Of a DNA stretch of 64,000 nt, positions 21,644-32,502 are shown piece after piece. Source of the DNA: Azolla caroliniana. Its lineage: Eukaryota; Polypodiophyta. The stretch spans positions 8,494,001 through 8,558,000 of the forward strand of contig JBHGNT010000007.1 in NCBI GenBank assembly GCA_043228905.1, given 5' to 3'. Both the position numbers and the translations under genes were made by a program. The notes beneath the pieces are model-generated. The model ran no database searches. It was not told the origin of the DNA and saw nothing but the letters and a program-made list of their open reading frames with translations. Every line of letters begins with the position of its first letter. Position 1 is the stretch's first letter.

Positions 21644-21648
21644 AAAAC
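21644..21648. repeat. Target site duplication AAAAC of G3 (left)
   Basis: AAAAC flanks G3 at 21644-21648 and 28131-28135. Element C has the uninterrupted site (CCCTAAAAACCGG) at 48362-48374. Confidence 0.9.
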
Positions 21649-22119
21649 TGTCAAGACTGAGAGAAAGAAAGAGAGAGAAAAAGAGATAGAGAGATAATTG
21701 AAAGAGAATTATTATATTGAAGTGTAAAATGAATTACAAAGAGTAGGCTACAAAATGGCGTTGAACCAATTTAGGTTTGGGATGGGTGGTAGATCCCTAT
21801 TTATAAGTAATAGAGAACACTCTAGAATATTCTAGGTTATCCTAGAATGTAGAGTAATCTAGAAGATCTCTAGAGTATTCTAGAAGGTTCTAGTGGTATA
21901 GAACACTCTAGAATATTCTAGGTCATTCTAGAATGTAGAGTAATATAGAATATTCCTATGATATTAGATTTCATATTCTAGAGACTATACATATAAGAAT
22001 ATTAATACAATGGTTAAAGATTTGACATGTGTACAACAAGGTCGTGGGTTCAAATCCTTTCGAGTCATAATGTGAGTGTCATGATCCTTTCGATGCATGA
22101 TGTGAGTGTTATCATGACA
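21649..22119 (-). repeat. 3' LTR of G3
   Basis: It is 471 bp and carries the same module order as the 5' LTR. The tRNA-like A-box (22003-22013) and B-box (22046-22057) lie on plus, antisense to the element. One heat-shock unit is changed (CTC) relative to the 5' LTR. Confidence 0.88.
22003..22057 (+). promoter_or_regulatory. tRNA-like A/B-box pair in G3 3' LTR
   Basis: TAATACAATGG (A-box, one mismatch) and GGGTTCAAATCC (B-box) are 32 nt apart, antisense to G3. Confidence 0.5.
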
Positions 22120-22715
22120 CTATCCCCCTTCTTTGACGACACGTCTCACGGGTCGTAGGGTTTGTATTAGGACTTGGTTTACAAGGATATTGGCGATTAA
22201 ATGCATTGGAAAGATTTGCGGCAGGTTCCCAAGTTCGATCATTGGGGGTATAGCGTAGCCAATTGACTAAGTAATACAGCTTGTTGCGCACAATTTTAGA
22301 ATCAAGAGCGGCAGCAATTTCAAATTCAGGTCCGTCCAAGAACTTGACAGATGGTGGGGGTGTCGTAAGATGGCCCGGAATTGAACTTGTAGTATAAGGT
22401 TCCAAAAGGGATACATGAAACACCGGATGAAGATGCATGGGCGGAGGGAGGTCAAGACGAAATGCAACCTCACTTATCTTACCAGTGATCATGTAAGGGC
22501 CAAAACGTTGGTAATCCAATTTACTACAAGGTCGAGTGGTCTTGATGTTGTGTTGGAGAAGCCATACATGATCCCCAATGCGGAACTTTTTTGAGGAGTC
22601 TAGACGATGATGATCGGCAAGCCTCTTGTGTGTAAATTGAGCATCATGCAAATTGTGGAGAATGTTAGCTTGAATTTCTTGGAGGTGACTAAGACGATCC
22701 TCGGCAACAGGGTTG

Positions 22716-23425
22716 TGACAGGAACTTGTCGTTCCTTATGCGCAAGACTCGGCCACAACCGAGATTCTTTTCATACACAGAAAAACAGGTAATGAAACGC
22801 GACACAAAGAAGAGAAATGGTACACAGGAGGTTTACGTGGAAAACCCCAAACTAGGGGAAAAACAACGGCAGCCCACAGGCTGCAAACTGTCACTATGTA
22901 TGAATGTACAAAACAGTGAGTTCACGGAGGCAACGACCTCGAACTCACGCTCTTCGCCACAGGCGGCGGTTACAACAGAGGCAACGACCTCTTTCTCTCT
23001 CTCTCTCTCTGTACAACGTTACGCACACTAATCTCGTGTAATACAGAAAATTGACAACAACCTAATATTAGTTTGCCCTAAGTCATATTTATACTAATAT
23101 GACTTTTCGGCTATTTACAAATATAGCCACAATGGGCTCTCAGAAACATATTTACGAACATGTCTCTTCCTCCGGTTCATACCGGGTCTGCACCATCCGG
23201 CTCTCTGTAGCCGGGTACTCCTCATCCGGTTCATACCGGGCCTGCACCATCCGGTTCTCCGTAGCCGGGTACTCCTCATCCGGTTCATACCGGGCCTGCA
23301 CCATCCGGCTCTCCGTAGCCGGGTACTCCTCATACGGTTTCGGCCTCGGCCTATCGGCCTTGGCCGAGTTTGTTCATCGTCACTGATCTTCCCCCTTCCC
23401 ATCCGGAGGGACCTGTCTCCCAACA
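22716..23425 (-). mobile_element. Solo LTR (probably copia) in G3 integrase
   Basis: A 710-bp insert begins TGTTGGGAGACAGG on minus and ends GTTCCTGTCA, flanked by GGTTG at 22711-22715 and 23426-23430. There are no internal genes. It has a stretch resembling the TTTCCACGTAAAC motif of many plant copia LTRs (minus, about 22830-22845), and a 54-bp triplication at 23168-23335. A solo LTR left by LTR-LTR recombination is the simplest reading. Confidence 0.75.
23168..23335. repeat. 54-bp tandem repeat, three copies
   Basis: CCGGTTCATACCGG recurs at 23172, 23226 and 23280, exactly 54 bp apart, inside the solo LTR. Confidence 0.9.
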
Positions 23426-26400
23426 GGTTGGTAGGAACTTCTGGATGCGCATTCATCGTCCACCGAGGATGGCAACCCGTATTTGCAAAAAATGGGGAAT
23501 ATCATGTAGAAGAATGGGCTGAGTTGTTGTAAGCGAATTCCGCCAAGTGCAAAAAATCAACCCAATCATCTTTTTGATAGTTGATGAAACAACGAAGATA
23601 TTGTTCCAATGTCTGGTTGGTACGCTCTGTTTGGCCATTTGTTTCAGGATGATAGCCCGAAGAAAGCTTAACTGAAATGTGGAGAAGTTTGAACAGGTGC
23701 TTCCAAATTTTTGAGATGAATTGTGGACCACGATCACTAATAATGTCATCAGGCCGACCATGATGCTTAAATACATCCCGCATAACGAGATCAACTGCCT
23801 CTTGACTAGTAATCGACTTTGTACATGGCAACAAATGTGCCATTTTGGTAAATCGATCAACCACTGTGAGAATTGCATCAAAACCTTTTGAAACTGGGAG
23901 ATCAGTAATGAAGTCCAAGGATATAGACTTCCAAGTAGTTTCCGGAATGGGAAGTGGTTGTAGTAAGCCATAATGTCGGTGATGAGGATTCTTTGATCGA
24001 CAACATATATCACAACTTCGAACATACTCCTCAACAAAATGACGAAGGCGAGGCCACCAATAGTGTCAAGAAATTAATTCTAGAGTCTTGTGAACTCCAA
24101 AATGACTAGCCATTGGTGAGTCATGGCAATGTTGCAAAACTTGTTGCCGTGGGGGACCATCAGGAACATACAATAAATTTTGTCGAAACAGAAAACCACC
24201 ATGCCAATTGAATTGACAATAGTCATTACGAGGATTTTTCGACCGTGAGCAAGAAGCACGATCCAGGACGATATGATCCAAAACATCCTTGGCGAAATCA
24301 TCCGTGGCCATATGATCTCGAATGGAATCAAGAAGAGTGGAATTTTCAAGAGTTGTTATGGCGTTAACTACCATTAACCATAATCGATTAGGACCCAAAA
24401 GGATTTGTTTTTGATGCTCAAATGCAGGTTCCCCTGGACGAAGTTCCATATAAGAGCGCCGAGAAAGAGCATCTGCTTTGCCTTGTTGCATCCCAAGGCG
24501 ATATATGATGATAAAGTCGAAGTGAGTCAAAAATTGCGCCCACCGGGCTTGTCGTCGACTCAAGACTCGAGCATTTTGGAAATAAGTCAGGTTCTTATGA
24601 TCATTGTAGACAATGATCTGCTGAGAAGAACCTTCTAGGAAATGTCGCCATTGTTGAAACGAATCCACGATTGCAAGAAACTCTTTGTCATGGATCTCAT
24701 AGTTGATCTCTACAGCTTCAAACTTTTGTGAATGAAAGGCGACAGGGTGTAATTCTCCATCATCTCTAGTCTGCGAGAGGACACTCCCTAGTGCAAAATC
24801 GGATGCATTGGCTTCGAGGATGAAGCATTTTGTTGGGTCGACATGTGCTAAGATAGGTTCTGTTGTAAATGCTCGTTTTAAGGTTTCAAATGCCTCGGCT
24901 GCATCTGAATTCCATATAAATGGTTGATCTTTATGTGTGAGTTGAGTAAGCGGAAGCACAACCTTGGAATAATCTTTAATAAATTTTGGATAAAAATTTG
25001 CAAACCCGAGAAAACATTGCACATCACGCACTGAAAGGGGCGTTTGCCACTCTAAAATTGCTTGTACCTTCATGGGGTCCATAGCAATACCATTTGACGA
25101 TACAACATACCCCAAAAATTCCACTTGATTCTGGCCGAAACTACACTTTTCTAATTTTGCGTAGAGACCATATTCTCGAAGTCGACGCAGTACTTGACAA
25201 ACATGTTCGTCATGCTCCTCTTGGGTCTTTGAGTAGATTAAAATATCATATAGGTAAACTATAGTGAAGATATCAAGAAAATCTCGAAAAATATCGTTCG
25301 CCATATGTTGGAAAACAGCAGGTGCATTCGTGAGACCGAATGGCATCACTGTATACTCAAAATGTCCATAGCGAGTGAGGAAAGTTGTCTTCCATTCATC
25401 CCCTGGGCGAATCCGAACTAGACTATATGCTCCACGAAGGTCCAACTTCGTGAAATGTTTTGCACCATTGAGACGCTCCAAAAGATTCAGGATTAATGGT
25501 AGAGCATATCTATTTCGTATATAGTCACTTTGTTTAGCCCTCGATAATCCAGGACCACTGAAGAGTCCCATTCTTCTTCTTAACGAAGAAGATAGGTGCA
25601 CCAACAGGGGATCTAGAATGCCGAATGAATCCGTTTGCCAGATTCTCATCAATATATTCCCGCAAAGTCTCTAGCTCTACAGGGAAGAGATTATAAATTG
25701 GGCCCCATGGAGGTTCTTTCCCTGGTTGTAAGTCAATAGGGCAGTTGTATGGCCGATGCTCCAACAATGTATTGGCCTTCACCTTATCAAAGACATTTGA
25801 AAACTCCTTGTATTTCTCTGGTAGTTTAATGTCTGCTTCACGTGAAGTGGATGATGGAGTTGCTATTATTGCAAAGACGAACATGGCCTCGTTCCCCCCT
25901 TCCTTCCGCAATTGTCGTAAAGAGATGGGCGATAACTCTGGGGATCTATTATCACATGTAAGAGAGAGGGATGCGGGGTTTGTGCTTTTTTCCCGGGTCT
26001 CCTAAATTGTTATTTTCATCCAATCAATCTTCGGGTTATGGAGTTCAAACCAGGGGAGACCTAGAACTATTGGGTGTTCCAGACTACGAATAATGTTGAA
26101 AGAGATTATGCTTGCCAAATTGCCAAGAACTATCCTAATTGGCTCGGACTCCTCGACTATATCTCGTGATGCTATGGGACGTCCATCAATGACCCCTACG
26201 ACGACTGGGCTGGGAAGCTTATTCAAGAGGATGTTTTGTGACAAGGCAAATTCACGATCCATGAAACAAGAGTTGGCTCCAGAATCTAGAAGGGTAGAGG
26301 CTAGGACTCGATGACATGTAGATGTGGTAAGCTCGACTTGTGCTGAAAAAACTCGACTCACTTGATTTGATGAAATGGAACCACGACTAGGAACTAACTC

Positions 26401-26447
26401 TACATAGCTAGGATGGTCCAACCAAATGGCTCCTATTTTGGCCGGAC

Positions 26448-27571
26448 TTACTCGTTTAACACATCCTCTAATTGACTCAAGACATCGAATCTATTCTCAT
26501 GGCATGGACTATGAGGCTTATTTATGTTATTAGAAGTAACAATAGAACTCGATGTAGGGTGTTCATGGGCACTTACTTGGTATACTTGATGCCTAGGTTT
26601 ATGTGGACAATTTACAGCTATATGTCCTGGACCGCCACAATACAGGCAAAGGCGATGTGCTCAACGTCGTTGCTTCTCAGCATCTGATAACGGCCCACGA
26701 CGTTGTGTTGACTCTATTTCCATCGCAGTTGGGTCATCCCCTGTAATGGGTCTAGAAACTTGTGGAGGCGTTGTGACTATGGAAGCGTAAGTCTACTCAG
26801 GTTGGCGGTGTAACATTTGTTGGCGCTCAGAACGTTGCTCAAATAGGCAATTATCAATCGCATGGCTCGACTAATGGCTTCTGTAAGTGACTTCGGATCT
26901 TCAGGGAAAGTAAGAAGAAGATCTTTGACATCATTTCTCAAACCTTGATGGAATTGATCCATTAAGGCTGCCTCATCCCAAGGGATATCGCATGCCAAGA
27001 GACAGAAATCGGCTGCATAAGCCGACGTGGGACGATCTCCTTGTCGAAGCCTTCGAATCTTGTTTATCGCGGTCCTAGTGTTGTCGGTGTCTTCGAAACT
27101 AGCTTGAAACTCTTTAACAAATGCCTAAAAATCCTCCAGCAATGGTGATTTCTTCTCGAGAAGTGGTGTGAACCATGCTAACGCCGTACCACATAGTAAA
27201 GTTCCCACTAATCCCACACGAGCAACATCAGTTGGATACCGATTGGGGTGTAGCTGAATAACTAGACGAACTTGATTACAAAAGCCTCGAAATAAAGATC
27301 TCGTACCATCAAAGTTGGCAGGGAGGCTGATCTTTGGCTCTCTAGGGGAGTTCTGAGCCCCTGACGCTTGCTCTCGTAATGACAATATAGTCACCTCGAG
27401 TTGATGAACCCGCTGTGATAACTGTTCATATTGTTGAGCTTTTTCGGCACTCACGTGTTGTAGATCTCCAAGTAGCCTTTGATTCTCATGCTCTAATGCC
27501 AAAAATTTATTTGTGAGCATGTCGAGCTCAGAAAGAACACGCATGTATTCTTGTTTGCTCACGGACTCCAT
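26448..27571 (-). pseudogene. gag: G3 gag
   Basis: It starts at the ATG at 27571. A coiled-coil N-terminus is followed by the capsid domain (FDGTRSLFRGFCNQVRL, ALAWFTPLLE; 27571-27125), then stops and frameshifts. A CCHC knuckle is recognisable near 26610-26655 on minus. The stop is TAA at 26448-26450, preceded by GTTAAAC (26454-26460, minus), the same arrangement as in G1. Confidence 0.78.
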
Positions 27572-27646
27572 AGCTTACGAGGGGAGAGGAGAAGGAAGAA
27601 GAAAACTTGTTAGGGTTTGTGGAAGACGAAGACATAAAAAGAAAAA

Positions 27647-27659
27647 AATTGGTTCAAAC
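27647..27659 (-). promoter_or_regulatory. Primer-binding site of G3 (non-tRNA type)
   Basis: On minus the sequence directly after the 5' LTR is GTTTGAACCAATT, exactly complementary over 11 nt to the R-region site at 27772-27782. Confidence 0.6.
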
Positions 27660-27771
27660 TGTCAAGACTGAGAGAGAGAAAGAGAGAGAAAAAGAGGTAG
27701 AGAGATAATTGAAAGAGAATTATTATATTGAAGCGTAAAATGAATTACAAAGAGTAGGCTACAAAATGGCG

Positions 27772-27782
27772 TTGAACCAATT
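27772..27782 (-). promoter_or_regulatory. Self-primer candidate in G3 R region
   Basis: On minus AATTGGTTCAA, 35 bp downstream of the TATA box, is complementary to the PBS at 27657-27647. Confidence 0.6.
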
Positions 27783-27807
27783 TAGGTTTGGGATGGGTGG
27801 TAGATCC

Positions 27808-27817
27808 CTATTTATAA
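27808..27817 (-). promoter_or_regulatory. TATA box of G3 LTR promoter
   Basis: TATAAATAGG on minus, 9 bp downstream of a perfect heat-shock element. Confidence 0.65.
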
Positions 27818-27825
27818 GTAATAGA

Positions 27826-27843
27826 GAACATTCTAGAATATTC
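27826..27843 (-). promoter_or_regulatory. Heat-shock element in G3 U3
   Basis: GAACATTCTAGAATATTC (as read on plus) has four perfect alternating GAA/TTC units with 2-nt spacing. Further near-perfect units lie at 27912-27929. Confidence 0.65.
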
Positions 27844-28013
27844 TAGGTTATCCTAGAATGTAGAGTAATCTAGAAGATCTCTAGAGTATTCTAGAAGGTT
27901 CTAGTGGTATAGAACACTCTAGAATATTCTAGGTCATTCTAGAATGTAGAGTAATATAGAATATTCCTATGATATTAGATTTCATATTCTAAAGACTATA
28001 CATATAAGAATAT

Positions 28014-28068
28014 TAATATAATGGTTAAGGATATGACATGTGTACAACAAGGTCGTGGGTTCAAATCC
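28014..28068 (+). promoter_or_regulatory. tRNA-like A/B-box pair in G3 5' LTR
   Basis: TAATATAATGG and GGGTTCAAATCC, 32 nt apart, antisense to G3, at the same place as in the 3' LTR. Confidence 0.5.
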
Positions 28069-28135
28069 TTTCGAGTCATAATGTGAGTGTCATGATCCTT
28101 CCGATGCATGATGTGAGTGTTATCATGACAAAAAC

Positions 28136-29216
28136 CGGCTGAGTGATTTCGCGTTTGTCGATGTTTTAGCGTGAGTAATCACGGAGATTTTATTCGGATC
28201 GACCGCTATCCCTTGCTGACTATATGGCCGAGGAGAGCCTCGCTGGTAACGCCGAAGCCGCATTTGGTGGGATTCTGGCTTAGGCGTGCGGTTTGGCAAT
28301 GCTCAGGCAAAGCTGCAGATGCGTAAAATGGTCGGTTGTTGTGCCATATAGCCCAAAATCGTCTAAAAGAACTTGCATGAAGGCCGGAATATATTCTCCA
28401 AAAATCTTCGTGATTGTCTGTTGAAATGTCGTCGGCGCCGTCTTTAGCCCGAACATCATGACGACTATGACATAGACTCCCCAGTCCGTGGCAAATGCCG
28501 TCTTCTCTTGGTGGTCGGGGTGCATGCGTACTTGGTTGTACCCACTGAAGCTATCTAAACAGTTGTACATGTCATGCCACGTGACAATGTCCAGTACGCT
28601 ATCGGTGAATGGTAAAGGGAATGCGTTCGTAATGTTTACAACGTTCAATTTCCGGTAGTCCATGCATACATATATTTTTCTATTTTTCTTTGGTACAACT
28701 ACTCTCGGGCTTAACCATGTAGCTTGTTTAACTAGTCGTATGAATCCGGCCTTGAGGAGTTTGTCGATTTCTTCTTTTACGCGGGCCGCGTAGTTTGGGT
28801 TCATACGGTATCGACGCTGCTAGACCGATTTCGCGTCGGTTGCTAAATTGATCTTATGTTGATAGAACTTTGAATCTAACCCCTTCATGTCCTCGTGGGT
28901 CCAGGCAAACACATCTTTATACTTCCTGAGTAGTGCTATCATCGCAGCTCTCTGATTCGGCAACAATTCTTTTGCGATGGAAGGGGAATCGGGGTTCTCA
29001 CGCCGTACCCACATTTACTTCTTCCACGGCTGAAGCGGTGACTTGCAGTGAAATTTCCATTTCCCTCTCGAACGCTGCCCGTGCTCTGCTTAGTTCTAAC
29101 ATTGACTCCGGGTTGGGTTCGTAAGCCTCGTCGTGGAGTGTAGCGGGCGTGGCATATTCCGACGCGGTTTCGATGACGTCGATTTCGAACAACAGAATAA
29201 TCCGAGGGTACTCGTC
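28136..29216 (-). pseudogene. pol: Element B reverse transcriptase (5'-truncated)
   Basis: Minus-strand RT with ATWLSPRVVVPKKN, VCMDYRKLN, GYNQVRMHP and catalytic VLLDDFGLYG. An upstream linker (29219-28998, 29014-28820) is split by stops. It is homologous to 48375-49455 of element C. At about 29216 it joins satellite sequence directly; protease, gag and the 5' LTR of B are absent. Confidence 0.8.
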
Positions 29217-29304
29217 CAAAGAATGTGTTTCAACACATCCAAAGAATGGAAGGGTTACATGTGATTGTTTCGAAAAATTGGTGTCACTATTTAATTTTTG
29301 TCAA

Positions 29305-29386
29305 GTCACTTTGGCCGCGTGGTTAAGGCGTGTGCTTGCTAAGTACATGGGGTCTCTCCGCGAAAGTTCGAATGTCTTAGGTGACG
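29305..29386 (+). pseudogene. tRNA-Ser(GCU) copy, degenerate
   Basis: It is full length with GCT anticodon. The D-loop reads GCGTGG instead of GAGTGG, damaging the A-box, and the T-stem is mismatched (GAAAG/GTCTT). Confidence 0.7.
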
Positions 29387-29728
29387 ACTTCATGGTAGAC
29401 AAAGTTTCCATACATGAAAAAAATTGAAACGATACACATGATCGCTTAGAATGATTTGTATCAATATTGTCATTGGTTGTATTTCTTGGTGTGAAAATAG
29501 TATCAGATTACTATAATTTAATTTTCCTATATATGTAAACTTCCTCGCGAGTAGACATTCAAAGAAATGAAGGAATACATGTAATTGCTTTGGAAGATTT
29601 TTTGTCACTATTATTCTTGGCTAGATTTCTTGGTGTGAAAACAATATCGGAGACGTACTATTTAATTTCCCTGAACATTTAAAGTTTATATTTTCTTTTT
29701 ATAAGTACTTCCAATTTATGTTTAATAA

Positions 29729-29810
29729 GTCACATTGGCCGAGTGGTTAAGGCTTGTGCCTGCTAAGTACATAGCGTCTCCTCCTGAGAGTTCGAATCTC
29801 GTAGCTGAGA
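29729..29810 (+). pseudogene. tRNA-Ser(GCU) copy, acceptor lost
   Basis: D-arm and GCT anticodon are kept. The 3' acceptor reads AGCTGAG and does not pair with GTCACAT. The same 3' variant occurs at 43321, 58626 and 59914, so it marks a sub-lineage. Confidence 0.7.
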
Positions 29811-29971
29811 AATTATTGCAAGATTGTGTATTCATACATCCAAAGAATTGCAGGGTTACATGTGATTGCTTTGATAGGTTTTGTGTCACTATTATCATTG
29901 GTTATATTTGTTGGTGTGAAAACAATATCGGAGTAGTACTATTATCATTGGTTATATTTAATTTTTGTCAA

Positions 29972-30053
29972 GTCAATTTGGCTGAGTGGTTAAGGCGTCT
30001 GCCTGCTAAGTACATGGGGTGTCACTGCGAGAGTTCGAAACTCTCAGGTGACG
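29972..30053 (+). pseudogene. tRNA-Ser(GCU) copy, near complete
   Basis: It has GCT anticodon and full length. The acceptor (GTCAATT), variable arm (GGTGTCACTG) and anticodon stem (TCTGC) each carry changes. Confidence 0.6.
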
Positions 30054-30681
30054 ACTTCATGGGAGACAAAGTTTCCATACATGCAAAAAGTTGAACCGAT
30101 ACACGTGATCAGTTAGAATGATTTGTATCAATATTGTCATTGGTCGTATTTCTTGGTGTGAAAATAGTATCAATATTGTAATTGGTTGTATATTTTCGTG
30201 CGAAAAAAGTATTCGAGTAGTACTATTTAATTTCCCTAAACATATAAACTTTCTCGCGAGTAGACTGTGTTTCCCTACATCCAAAGAACGGAAAGGATGC
30301 ATGTGATTGCTTTGAAAGATTTGTGTCACTATTGTCATTGTTTATATTTCTTGGTGTGAAAATAATATCAGACTAGTACTATTTCATTACATTTAGACTT
30401 TTTAATGAGTAGACTTTGTTCCATACATCCAAAGAATTGATAGCATACATGTGAATCCTTAGAAAGATTTTTGTCAATATTGTCATTGGTTGTATATTTT
30501 CGTGCGAAAACAGTATTTGAGTAGTACTATTTAATTTCCCTAAAGATATAAACTTTCTCTCGAGTAGACTGTGTTTCCATACATCCAAACAATTGAAGGA
30601 ATGCATGTCAATTGTTCAAAGATTTTTCTTTACTATTGTCATTGGTTATATTTCTTGGTGTGAAATCAATATTGATGTAGT

Positions 30682-31133
30682 CGGGCATGACCATTTAATA
30701 TCCTGTGGTGAGAATTTACCGTGGTATTCTATACACGTGGATAAGTGTCAGGGTTAAACGAGAGTGTAAAGAAGGGGAGGATTACTTTAAATCCTCGGGA
30801 TTGAGACAACCCATTAGGTCAAGTGTGAACTTGCCTGGGGGCCTTGGGTATTGCTATAAATAAGAGGCTTAGCTACCCTCATTTGATCATCTTTTGACAA
30901 CATCGAGACTCTGCTCTTGTGGTGGGTCAACTCTTGTAGCGAGCGCGCCAACACCAGGTACGACTCGACGCCACGGCGGTGGTATGGGACGCCGATCGAC
31001 GCTCGAGTCCGTCTCGATCCCTTCGCTCGGGGGTGGTCGGGTGGATCGGCACCCTTCTTTCTCTTTCTCCTTTCTATCTATCATTTGTTTATCCTTATCT
31101 TAAGCTTACTTTAGTACCTAGATCTCTAATATA
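30682..31133. mobile_element. 452-bp insert with TATA box, flanked by GTAGT
   Basis: Satellite sequence is interrupted between GTAGT at 30677-30681 and GTAGT at 31134-31138. The insert is less AT-rich than the array and has CTATAAATAAG near 30855 followed by CT-rich sequence. The ends (CGGGC...AATATA) do not make a clean TG..CA, so a solo LTR or degraded element is possible but unproven. Short ORFs on both strands look like shadows. Confidence 0.5.
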
Positions 31134-31645
31134 GTAGTATTTAATTTCCCTAAACATTTAAACTTATACATCCAAAGAATGTGTTTCTATACATCCAAAG
31201 AACGGAAAGGATGCATGTGATTGCTTGGAAAGATTTGTGTCACTATTGTCATTGCTTATATTTCTTGGTGTGAAATCAATATCAAAGTAGTAGTATTGAA
31301 TTTCCCTAAACATTTAAACTTTCTCGTGACTAGACTGTGTTTCCCAACTTTAAAAGAACGGAGTGGATGCATGTGATTGCTTCGAAAGGTTTGTGTCACT
31401 ATTGTCATTGTTATATTTCTTGGTGTGAAAACAATACACTATTTAATTTTCCTAAACATTTAAACGTTCTCGCGAGTAGACTATGTTTCATACATCCAAA
31501 GAACGGAAAGAATGCATGTGATTTCTTCGAAAGATTCATAACATTCTTGGAATTTGTTATATTTCTTGGTGTGAAAACAATATCGAAGTAGGTCTATTTA
31601 TTTCCCTACACATTTAAAATAACTAGCTTTAATTAATTTTATCAT

Positions 31646-31726
31646 GTAATTTCGCCGCGTGGTTAAGGCGTGTGTCTGTTAAGTACATGGTGTGTGCCCT
31701 CAAGAGTTTGAATTTCTAAGGTGATG
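31646..31726 (+). pseudogene. tRNA-Ser-like relic
   Basis: Acceptor GTAATTT/AGGTGAT, D-loop GCGTGG, anticodon loop CTGTTAA (GTT). Several mismatches in all stems. Confidence 0.6.
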
Positions 31727-32180
31727 ATTTTTTGCTAGAATGGAAAGGATGCATGGGATTGCTTCGAAAGATTTGTATCACTATTGTCATTGCTTATATT
31801 TCGTGATGTGAAATCAAAATCGAAGTAGTAAAATTTAATTTCCCTAAACAATTAAACTTTCTCGCATGTAGACTGTGTTTCCCTACATCCAAAGAACGGA
31901 AAGCATACATGTATTTGCTTCGAAAGATTTGTGTCACTATTGTCATTGTTTATATTTCTTGGTGTGAAAACAATATTAGAGTATTACTATTTAATTACAT
32001 TTAGAATTTGTAAGGAGTAGACTTTGTTTCCATACATCCAAAGAATTGAAAGCATACATGTGAATCCTTAGAAAGATTTGTGTCACTATTGTCATTGGTT
32101 GTATATTTTCGTGCTAAAACAATATCGGAGTACACTATTTAATGCCCCTAAATTTCACCACTAGTAATTAAGTTTATCAA

Positions 32181-32262
32181 GTCACGTTGGCCAGGTGGTT
32201 AAGGCGTGTGCCTGCTACGTACATGGGGTCTCCCCGCGAGAGTTCAAATCTCTTAGGTGATG
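32181..32262 (+). pseudogene. tRNA-Ser(GCU) copy, degenerate B-box
   Basis: GCT anticodon. D-loop CAGGTGG and T-loop TTCAAAT depart from the A- and B-box consensus. Confidence 0.65.
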
Positions 32263-32502
32263 ACTTCTTGCAATATTGTGTTTCTATATATCAAAAGACT
32301 TGAAGGGTTACATGTGATTCCTTGGAAAGCTTTCTTTCACTATTGTCATCGCTTATATTTCTTGCTGTGAAATCAATATTGAAGTACTAGTATTTAATTT
32401 CCCTAAACATTTAAACTTTCTCGCGAGTAGATTGTGTTTCTATACATCCAAAGAACGGAAAGGATGCATGTGATTGCTTGCAAAGATTTGTATCACTATT
32501 AT

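Larger units (their letters stand above)
22132..26457 (-). pseudogene. pol: G3 pol (PR-RT-RH-IN-chromodomain), interrupted
   Basis: Protease is at 26421-26002 (LLDSGANSCFMD). RT and RNase H are at 25911-24066, with VYLYDILIYS at the catalytic site, so the usual YLDD reads YLYD and the first catalytic Asp is lost. RNase H has EANASDFALGSVLS, where the usual Asp of EADAS is Asn. Integrase is at 24061-23460, with D in MDFITDL/DRFTK, SDRGPQF, and E in TERTNQTLEQY. A solo LTR interrupts it at 22716-23425. The C-terminus and chromodomain follow (22651-22132; EFEIAAALDSKIVRNKLYYL, RTWEP). Stops and frameshifts separate the blocks. Confidence 0.83.
21649..28130 (-). mobile_element. Chromovirus G3 inserted in element B
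   Basis: A complete minus-strand relative of G1 and G2, with LTRs of 471 bp each (27660-28130 as 5', 21649-22119 as 3'). They differ at about 9 positions by eye (about 2%). The TSD is AAAAC. A purine-rich tract precedes the 3' LTR (CTATCCCCCTTC on plus, 22120-22131). A solo LTR (22716-23425) is nested in its integrase. Confidence 0.9.
27660..28130 (-). repeat. 5' LTR of G3
   Basis: On minus, U3 has tRNA-like boxes (28068-28014 region, antisense), heat-shock elements (27843-27826 perfect; 27929-27912 with one mismatch), TATA (27817-27808) and the self-primer candidate (27782-27772). Confidence 0.88.
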
